Of a DNA stretch of 44,264 nt, positions 32,289 through 37,851 are shown piece after piece. The position numbers and the translations under genes are program-made. Position 1 is the stretch's first letter; every line of letters begins with the position of its first letter. Below the pieces are notes generated by a model, which was not told where the DNA came from, made no database searches, and saw only the letters and a program-made list of their open reading frames with translations. The DNA comes from Paraburkholderia tropica (GTDB lineage: Bacteria; Pseudomonadota; Gammaproteobacteria; Burkholderiales; Burkholderiaceae), in contig NZ_CAJZAR010000063.1 of assembly GCF_914484835.1 (NCBI RefSeq), forward strand, positions 1 to 44,264. The letters run 5' to 3'.

Positions 32289-33128
32289 TCAGCGAACATT
32301 GCGCAGCGCCTGCAGCACGCCGCTCTGCCGGATCATTTGCGCGCTCATCTGCTGCGTCTGCAGATTGAGCTGCAACTGATTGGCGACCTTCTGGTTATTG
32401 CCCGCGATCTGCAGCAGCTGGGCGATCGCGCCGGCTTGTTGCGCGCCGCTCGGGACGATGTTCTGCGTCGCGACGCCCGCGGGCGTCTGCAGCGTCACGT
32501 TGATGCCGTTGCTGCCGAACGCGATGCCGGCGCGGATGGTGCCGTTCGCGTTCTGCGCCGAGGCGCTCGACTGGTTCATGCCGGCCTGGCCCGCGAGCTG
32601 CGCGGCCGGATTCGCGAAGTCGATGGTCGCGCCGTTGACGCCCACGTTGCTGTTGCCGGCGACCTGGGTGATCTGCGAGACGCCGTTGATCATCAGGTTC
32701 TGGCCGCCGTTGGCCGATGCGTTCGGCGAGGCGCCGCTGTTGCCCGCGTTCGTGCCGACCGGATCGGTCACTTTCGCGAGGCTCTGCACGCTCGCGCTCA
32801 GCTGGTTCGCGGTGTTCTGCGAGACCGACAGCGAGCCTTGCGCCACGGCGCTCGCGCCGTTCGGCAGCTGCCATTGCGACAGCACGGTGAGGACGAAGCC
32901 GGAGATCATGTTGCTGCCGGCGTACTTGCCGGACTGATGGGCGAGCACGTCGTCGCCGACGGGTTCGCAGCGCACAGGCTGCGCATCGACGCCGCCCGCC
33001 GACAGGAACGCAGGCGTGGCGGCCTGGGTCGCGGCGAGGCTTTCGGCGGCCGATGCACCACTCGCATACGCGCAGGCGAGCGCGCAGATGCCTGCCGCGA
33101 TGCCACACTGGGAGAGGTTGCGGTTCAT
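32289..33128 (-). CDS. FapE-like secreted protein with a double-glycine-like motif
   Basis: A 279-residue exported protein, signal peptide to about residue 27 (ASGASA-AES). Residues 57-68 read VGDDVLAHQSGK, one of three related D-x-x-L-A motifs in this operon; a hydrophobic stretch MISGFVLTVLSQWQ follows. The rest is rich in Asn, Gln, Ala, Ser, Gly with repeated V/I-x-Q-x-AGN units (ITQVAGNSN near 153-161, LLQIAGNNQ near 238-246), as expected for an amyloid-associated protein. Place in the operon, after the C39 peptidase and before the barrel, is that of fapE. Sequence identity to Pseudomonas FapE could not be tested, so the name is by position and composition. Confidence 0.68.
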   Translation of the reverse strand: MNRNLSQCGIAAGICALACAYASGASAAESLAATQAATPAFLSAGGVDAQPVRCEPVGDDVLAHQSGKYAGSNMISGFVLTVLSQWQLPNGASAVAQGSLSVSQNTANQLSASVQSLAKVTDPVGTNAGNSGASPNASANGGQNLMINGVSQITQVAGNSNVGVNGATIDFANPAAQLAGQAGMNQSSASAQNANGTIRAGIAFGSNGINVTLQTPAGVATQNIVPSGAQQAGAIAQLLQIAGNNQKVANQLQLNLQTQQMSAQMIRQSGVLQALRNVR

Positions 33129-33142
33129 GACTCTTGTGTGAT

Positions 33143-33862
33143 TCAGAACATGACGGCCTTGTCGAGGCCGTATTCGAAGAAGGGCGTCGCGGCCGTGCCG
33201 TTGAGCAGGGCGTTTTCACGCAGCTTCAGCGCCAGCGACTCGTTGTTCTGCAACAGCGGAGAGTCCTCCAGAAACGGTTTGCCGAGCACGGCGAAGACGA
33301 GGCCATTCCACGTCTTCGCGAAGTCGTCCTCGGCGACGATGCGATTGCCAAGCGCGGGGTCGGCGATGAACACGCGGCCGTTCTCGGCGTGCTTGACGAT
33401 CACGAAGTGTTCGTAGCCGTCGATGTTCATCAGCACGAGCACGGGAATCTGCAGGTGATAGAGCGCGTCGGTGTTGACGCGAAAGCCTCGCCCGCGCAGT
33501 CCGACCGTCTCGACGAACTTCTTCATGTCGAGCATGGAGAAGCCGTTCTTGACGACCACTTCGGGCGTGGAGAACACCATCATGCGGCGGATCATTTCGG
33601 GCTCCGGAATGTCGATTCCGTAGCCGTACTTGAGCAGCGTCGCGAGCGCGGCCGCACCACAGCTGTAGTCGTATTGCTGATTGACGATGCTGGAGTAGCG
33701 GATGTCCTTCATCGACCGCACGGGCATCTTCACCGGCACGCCGATCAGATGCGTGGCGTCGATGCTCGATTGCGCGCGGCAAGGTGCGAAAGCCGCGGTG
33801 ACGGCGAACGTCAGCGCGACAAGGCACACCCTGGACGCCGGGGACGACAAAGGCCCGGACAT
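33143..33862 (-). CDS. FapD-like periplasmic C39-family cysteine peptidase
   Basis: A 239-residue exported peptidase of the C39 (double-glycine) type without any ABC transporter domain. Signal peptide to about residue 30 (cleavage near CRA-QSS). The catalytic Cys68 lies in NQQYDYSCGAAALATLL with Gln62/63 for the oxyanion hole. The histidine is His152 in GYEHFVIVKH and Asp168 in FIADPALG completes the triad. All three are present, so activity is expected. C39 enzymes cut after double-glycine leaders; several neighbours carry such motifs. FapD of Pseudomonas is the same kind of protein in the same place. AGGAG lies 7 nt before the ATG. The FapE-like gene follows 14 bp later. Confidence 0.86.
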   Translation of the reverse strand: MSGPLSSPASRVCLVALTFAVTAAFAPCRAQSSIDATHLIGVPVKMPVRSMKDIRYSSIVNQQYDYSCGAAALATLLKYGYGIDIPEPEMIRRMMVFSTPEVVVKNGFSMLDMKKFVETVGLRGRGFRVNTDALYHLQIPVLVLMNIDGYEHFVIVKHAENGRVFIADPALGNRIVAEDDFAKTWNGLVFAVLGKPFLEDSPLLQNNESLALKLRENALLNGTAATPFFEYGLDKAVMF

Positions 33863-33881
33863 GGAGGTCTCCTGCTGTTGA

Positions 33882-33914
33882 ACGCGTCGGCCGGCGTTGC
33901 CGCAGCCGACGCGT
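33882..33914 (-). other. 10-bp hairpin between the FapC-like and FapD-like genes
   Basis: ACGCGTCGGC (33882-33891) and GCCGACGCGT (33905-33914) are perfect complements with a 13-nt loop. There is no T-run. It lies just after the major subunit gene, where a stabilising or processing hairpin would let the subunit be made in excess of the peptidase. Confidence 0.7.
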
Positions 33915-33945
33915 GCACTACCCCTGAAGACTGCTCGCTTGCTGC

Positions 33946-35343
33946 TTACTTGCCGACGACCGGCACGCTCATGGCCGCGATGGCGAGGCCGTTGTGCTGG
34001 ACGTTGCCGACACCGCCGGCGATATTCACGCCGATGTTGCCGGTTGCGTTGGCGAGCGCGCCTGAACCCAGCATGGCCGTACCGGCGAAGCTGCCCTGGA
34101 AGGACGTATTCGCGGTCTGGCTCGTCTGGTCGGTCGCGACCATCGCATACGACGCGTTGGCGCCGCTCGTCGTGGTCGAAGCAGCCAGGCTGTTGTTCTG
34201 CGCGTTGCCGACACCCGAGGCCACGTTCACGCCGATGTTGCCGGTGGCGCCTGCCAGGGCGTTGTTGCCGACGCCGGCGTTGAGCACGTAGTTGTTCACC
34301 TTCACGTTGCCGCCGGACGATTGCGTGTTGAAGATCTGCGCGTTGCCGAACACGTTGCCCGCGTCGACGGCGGCGAGCGAAGCGTCGTTGCTCTGCGCGT
34401 TGTTCACGCCTTCGGCGATGTTCACGCCGATGTTGCCCGAAGCGCCCTTGGCTGCGCCGTCACCGGTCGTGGCCGTCAGCGTGTTGGCCGGCTGGTTGTT
34501 GAAGTGCTGCGTGACCGAGCCCGTCACCGTCACGTCGGTCGTGGCGAGCGACGAGTCGATGCCCCACTTGATCGAGCCGCCCTTATTGGTCTTCGACGAC
34601 GTGTCCTTGTAGCTCGACGACTGCTCGCCATATGCTACGTAGCCCGAACCTTCCTTGGCCTGATAGGACCAGCTCTTGCCCTGACCCGAACCTTCCGTCG
34701 CTTCGAAGTAGCCGCCGACGCCCGAGCCCTTGGCGTAGCTCGATTCGTTGTAGCCGGCCGACAGGCTGCCCTTGGCCTGGAAGGCGTCGTAGCCCGAGTG
34801 ACGGCCGTTGTAGGCGACGTAGCTCAGCGAGCCGCTAGCCTTGCCGCTGGCGGAGATATGCGCGCCCTGGCTTTGCTGCGTGTTGTAGAAGTAGCCGCCG
34901 ATCCCGGCGCTTTGCTGGCTGTATTCATAGCCGCCGCCCTGGACCTGCTTGCTCTGCTGGCCATAGACGTAACCGGCCGAAGCCTGAGAGCCCTGGGCGC
35001 TGGTTTGCTTCGACGAGCTCCACGTCGACACATCGACGAAGGCCGAGCCGCCGCCCTTGGCCGAGGTGTACGAGTTGTTGACGTGCGTCGTGATCGAGCC
35101 GCTCGTGTAGTTCGCGGGGTTCGGCTTCATCGAAATGTTGTTCGACGTGACCATCTGGTTGTTGTTGACCACGGCCCCTGCCGTGCTGCTGACGCTCACG
35201 CAGCCGAACAGCGTGATCCAGCCTTCGATGCCCACGCGTTCACCGACGATGGTGGCATTGAAGATGTACGGATCTTTCGGGCTTGCGAGGGCGCTACCGG
35301 AAACGGCGGCGAGGACAGCTGCAGCAATGAGAGTGCGCTTCAT
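33946..35343 (-). CDS. FapC-like major amyloid subunit with Gly/Tyr/Ser/Gln-rich domain
   Basis: A 465-residue exported protein, signal peptide MKRTLIAAAVLAAVSGSALA. Residues 21-100 are a distinct N-terminal part with Cys48. Residues about 100-255 are a low-complexity, tyrosine-, glycine-, serine- and glutamine-rich region (GYVYGQQ, GGYEYSQQ, GYVAYGEQ). Three repeat cores follow at 300-325, 365-389 and 432-457, with consensus G-x-[ST]-G-N-I-G-V-N-[IV]-A-x-G-V-x-N-x-Q-x-N. Such Asn/Gln-ladder repeats are what Fap and curlin subunits use to stack into cross-beta fibres. I recall a C-terminal CxxC in Pseudomonas FapB/FapC; none is seen here. GGAG precedes the ATG. Confidence 0.78.
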   Translation of the reverse strand: MKRTLIAAAVLAAVSGSALASPKDPYIFNATIVGERVGIEGWITLFGCVSVSSTAGAVVNNNQMVTSNNISMKPNPANYTSGSITTHVNNSYTSAKGGGSAFVDVSTWSSSKQTSAQGSQASAGYVYGQQSKQVQGGGYEYSQQSAGIGGYFYNTQQSQGAHISASGKASGSLSYVAYNGRHSGYDAFQAKGSLSAGYNESSYAKGSGVGGYFEATEGSGQGKSWSYQAKEGSGYVAYGEQSSSYKDTSSKTNKGGSIKWGIDSSLATTDVTVTGSVTQHFNNQPANTLTATTGDGAAKGASGNIGVNIAEGVNNAQSNDASLAAVDAGNVFGNAQIFNTQSSGGNVKVNNYVLNAGVGNNALAGATGNIGVNVASGVGNAQNNSLAASTTTSGANASYAMVATDQTSQTANTSFQGSFAGTAMLGSGALANATGNIGVNIAGGVGNVQHNGLAIAAMSVPVVGK

Positions 35344-35369
35344 GATTTCGCTCCGATACTGATCGTCAG

Positions 35370-36005
35370 TTAGAAAAGAGTGCCCGCCGGGGGACGGAGC
35401 ACAAAACTATTTGCCGTAGCGTTACCGGCGCCAGCGGTCTGGTTCACCTGCACGAGACCCGTTGCATTCCTGAAAGCCGAGCTGGAAATACCGGCTTCAC
35501 GAATGCCACTGGTCTGCACCATTTGCCCCCTACCACCGTTCGACGCAGCCGCCGCGGACAGATCGCCATCCGAGACGGTTTCAACACCCATCGCGGCAGT
35601 GCCGATCTGCGCACTGTTGCTCTGGAGATTCGCCACGCCCGCCGACTGGTTCACCATCACCGCGCCGGACGTGTTCGCAAATGCGTTGCTGCCGATCGTG
35701 GCCGTGGCGTTGTTCAGCCGCGCCGAGGCGCCCGCATCCTGCGAAATGAAGTTGCCGTTGACGACCACGGTGCCGCCGGTGGCGATCGTCAACTGGTTCG
35801 CTTGCGCGTTGTTCAGCCCCGAGGTCTCGTTCACCGCGAGCGCGCCGGTCACGCCGGTGCCGGCACCCGGGGCGATCACCGAATAGCCGCTCACGACGGC
35901 CTGGGCGTGCGCCGCGCCGCTGGCGGCCAGCGCGGCGCCGAGCGCAAGCGCGGCACCAAGACGGGAGAGTGGGGCAGCCGGACGTCCGCTCAGACGTGAG
36001 TTCAT
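35370..36005 (-). CDS. FapB-like minor amyloid subunit (three repeats)
   Basis: A 211-residue exported protein, signal peptide to about residue 34 (AAHA-QAV). Three copies of a V-T/S-G-x-[LV]-x-V-N-[EQ]-[TS]-[AS]-G core lie at about 50-74, 110-133 and 179-203, each followed by N-x-x-[AQ]-[NT]-[AS]-N. They resemble the repeats of the larger neighbour, so it is likely a minor or nucleating subunit, as FapB. A degenerate motif VSDGDLSAAAAS (residues 144-155) resembles the D-x-x-L motifs of its neighbours but lacks the glycine. Its ATG overlaps the preceding stop as ATGA, and the FapC-like gene follows 26 bp later. Confidence 0.75.
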   Translation of the reverse strand: MNSRLSGRPAAPLSRLGAALALGAALAASGAAHAQAVVSGYSVIAPGAGTGVTGALAVNETSGLNNAQANQLTIATGGTVVVNGNFISQDAGASARLNNATATIGSNAFANTSGAVMVNQSAGVANLQSNSAQIGTAAMGVETVSDGDLSAAAASNGGRGQMVQTSGIREAGISSSAFRNATGLVQVNQTAGAGNATANSFVLRPPAGTLF

Positions 36006-36499
36006 TTGAGCGCTCCGAGTGCGCCGGTGAGCGGCGCGAGCGCGCTCGTCACCGAGGAGGAAATGGTGGCGCCGAGGCCGCCGCCGCCCGCCTGGGCGCC
36101 CGCGCCGAGCGGCACGTTGCCGCCGGTCTGGTTGCCCGCGAGGATGCGCGTGACGGCCTGCATGCCCGCGCCGCCGCCGCCGAGCGCGGCGCCCGTGTTG
36201 ACGCCGCTCGAACCGCGCGCATTGGTGAGGTCGGTGTCCGAAACGAGCTGGGCGATGGCCGGATCGAAACTGTTCTTCGGGAAGGTCGTGGCGCGCACGG
36301 CGACCGGATCCTGGCTCTTGGGCACGGTGTCGAACGCGCTGCGCGGCGTGATGTTGCGCTCGATGATGATGTCGCCGGGATTGGTCACCTGCTGTGCGCC
36401 GGCGCTCGCCGCGAGCAGGGCGGCGCAGGCGCCGCACACGGCTGCGGCGATGCGCGGGCGACACGCGCCCGTCACGGGCGCCGTAAGGCGTTCGTTCAT
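36002..36499 (-). CDS. Small exported protein of the Fap-like operon, unknown function
   Basis: A 165-residue protein with a signal peptide (to about residue 35, ASAGA-QQV), a charged middle (GDIIIERNITPRSAFDTVPK) and a Gly/Ala-rich C-terminus. Residues 86-97 are VSDTDLTNARGS, the second of three double-glycine-like motifs in the operon: hydrophobic at -12, Leu at -7, Gly at -2 relative to the site. No family recognised. GGAG lies 6 nt before the ATG at 36499. It is translationally coupled to the FapB-like gene by ATGA. By position it could stand in for part of FapA, but nothing in the sequence proves it. Confidence 0.72.
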   Translation of the reverse strand: MNERLTAPVTGACRPRIAAAVCGACAALLAASAGAQQVTNPGDIIIERNITPRSAFDTVPKSQDPVAVRATTFPKNSFDPAIAQLVSDTDLTNARGSSGVNTGAALGGGGAGMQAVTRILAGNQTGGNVPLGAGAQAGGGGLGATISSSVTSALAPLTGALGALK

Positions 36500-36550
36500 G
36501 CTGGTCTCCGTCTCCACTCGGGGCGGCGTCCTGTGCGCGCCGCTCCCGGT

Positions 36551-36570
36551 CCGCGCCACGAACGGCGCGG
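36551..36570 (-). other. 7-bp hairpin between the first two genes of the operon
   Basis: CCGCGCC/GGCGCGG (36551-36557 and 36564-36570) with a 6-nt loop and no T-run, in the 129-bp gap between cistrons one and two. Confidence 0.5.
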
Positions 36571-36628
36571 TTAGTTCGCGATGATTGCGTCTGGTTGTCA
36601 GGCTTCCGTCGTTCTGCCGTCGTGCCGG

Positions 36629-37255
36629 CTAGCGGCGGAAGTAGCTGGCGGTGTTCCCTTGGGCCGCCTGGCTATCGACCGGAATCGGGATCGGCGTGGG
36701 CGGTGCGATCTCGTCCCACAGCGTCACGCTGCCGCCGCGCATCAGTTGCGGCGTGGCGGCGACCATCACCATGCCCACGGCGCCGCCGCGCTGGCGGGCG
36801 AGCGTCTGGTCGTCGAGCATGCCGACGCCCGCGAGGACGCCGTCGTCGCCGTGGTCGCCGGCCTGGCCGGGATCGGCGGCCAGCGGCGCGCTGCCGTTCC
36901 AGCTGTCGTCGTTATGGTTTTGCGCCTCGGTCTGGGGCTGGCTCGGGTTCGGACCGATGTCGGCGGTCAGCGGGTCGGCCTTGAGCGTCGCGGGTGCGTT
37001 GGCGGGATCGGCCGACGCGGCGACTGCGATTGGAGCGGTTGTTGCAGAAACGACATCCGCGCTCGCTGCACTCACGGTCAGCGCGTCGTGCGCGGCGGTT
37101 GCGCCCGCACCGGCTGCGTCGGTGGCGCTCTGGGCGCACACGGCCGGCGAAAGGACGAACAGCGGGACGAGCAGTACGGCGGGAATCAGCACGGCCGCGA
37201 GGGCGGAACCGTAGCTCATGACACTGCGCCGGACGTTCGGGTGATTGGGTCGCAT
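36629..37255 (-). CDS. First gene of the Fap-like operon: exported protein with a double-glycine motif
   Basis: A 208-residue protein. A hydrophobic segment at residues 17-38 followed by AVCA-QSA (about 41) looks like a signal peptide. Residues 42-140 are Ala/Asp/Pro-rich and probably disordered. Residues 147-158, LDDQTLARQRGG, fit the double-glycine consensus (Leu at -12 and -7, Gly-Gly at -2/-1). The 50 residues after it are hydrophobic then Pro-rich (IAPPTPIPIPVDSQ). No family recognised; it may be a regulator, chaperone (FapA position) or a precursor releasing a C-terminal peptide. The ATG at 37255 has AGGAGA 6-7 nt upstream and lies 16 nt from the predicted sigma-54 start. Confidence 0.75.
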   Translation of the reverse strand: MRPNHPNVRRSVMSYGSALAAVLIPAVLLVPLFVLSPAVCAQSATDAAGAGATAAHDALTVSAASADVVSATTAPIAVAASADPANAPATLKADPLTADIGPNPSQPQTEAQNHNDDSWNGSAPLAADPGQAGDHGDDGVLAGVGMLDDQTLARQRGGAVGMVMVAATPQLMRGGSVTLWDEIAPPTPIPIPVDSQAAQGNTASYFRR

Positions 37256-37281
37256 GGCGTATCTCCTGGTGCGACTCATTT

Positions 37282-37297
37282 AGCGAAACGTGTGCCA
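37282..37297 (-). promoter_or_regulatory. Sigma-54 (-24/-12) promoter of the Fap-like operon
   Basis: On the minus strand this reads TGGCACACGTTTCGCT, against the consensus TGGCACG-N4-TTGCW. The invariant GG-N10-GC is exact; two other consensus positions differ. It puts the transcription start near 37271, leaving a 16-nt leader with the ribosome site of the first gene. Confidence 0.85.
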
Positions 37298-37304
37298 TGC
37301 CACG

Positions 37305-37317
37305 CAATCCATTGATA
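37305..37317 (-). promoter_or_regulatory. IHF binding site
   Basis: The minus strand reads TATCAATGGATTG, an exact match to WATCAANNNNTTR. It lies between the sigma-54 element and the palindromes, where IHF bends DNA to bring the activator to the polymerase. Confidence 0.75.
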
Positions 37318-37358
37318 CGCCGGGGTTCCTGTTATTTTCTGCGGATTTTGAATTGCGG

Positions 37359-37439
37359 ATTTTCGCGAAAATGTTTCAGCGCTGAAACGTCACCCTCTTT
37401 AAAGCGCTGAAATCCGTCTGTGAGTTTCAGCGGAGAACG
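37359..37439 (-). promoter_or_regulatory. Enhancer: palindrome cluster, probable activator sites
   Basis: ATTTTCGCGAAAAT (37359-37372) is a perfect palindrome that abuts GTTTCAGCGCTGAAAC (37373-37388), also perfect. Two degenerate copies of the latter follow: TTTAAAGCGCTGAAAT (37398-37413) and GTTTCAGCGGAGAACG (37424-37439), each 12 of 16 matches. Centres are 25 and 26 bp apart and 110-160 bp upstream of the predicted sigma-54 start, the usual place for enhancer-binding proteins. Confidence 0.78.
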
Positions 37440-37458
37440 TTTGCGAGGCAGGTTTTTG

Positions 37459-37491
37459 AATTACGTGTTACGCGTAACGCGTTACGTAATT
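37459..37491. promoter_or_regulatory. Nested GTTACG palindromes
   Basis: AATTACG (37459-37465) and CGTAATT (37485-37491) enclose the perfect palindrome GTTACGCGTAAC (37467-37478) and TTACGTAA (37482-37489). The arrangement suggests a binding site for another regulator, possibly of the divergent activator gene. Confidence 0.5.
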
Positions 37492-37851
37492 TCGGTACGT
37501 TGGGAACGTCAATTGCGCCATGTATGCGAATAATTTTCCTCTTACGTATCAACGCCAAGGGCCTGGAAGCATTTCCATCGAACCCTTATGCATTCACGTC
37601 GCATAAATCCTGTTCAACTCCCGGGCGCATATAGTAAGCTTCAGAAAAACGCGTAATGCCGATAACAGATAACTAAAGCCCACGCATGGGCACGTTGACA
37701 CACACGCCGCAGCTCGGGGATTCAACGTCAGCAAAAAGTTCTGTCTCTCGCCTTCGTCTGAACAGGGGTGGAGCGCAGTCCTTGCTGCGTGTCTGTACAT
37801 CAGGTGCGTGCCGTCATTCCGCAACGATGTGTTGGCAAGAGGATCTGAATA
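37492..37851 (+). other. Leader region of the divergent activator gene
   Basis: This 360-bp stretch before the second activator is A/T-richer than the genes. TATAGT at 37630-37635 might be a -10, without a good -35. No sigma-54 element was found on the plus strand. A short open frame at 37686 overlaps the gene and is not supported. Confidence 0.35.

Noticed and set aside
32051..32299. 82-codon minus-strand frame in the gap of the Fap-like operon
   Set aside because: Starts inside the end of the FapE-like gene, encodes Asn/Glu/Ala low complexity from DNA repeats and has no ribosome site; kept only as a repeat region.
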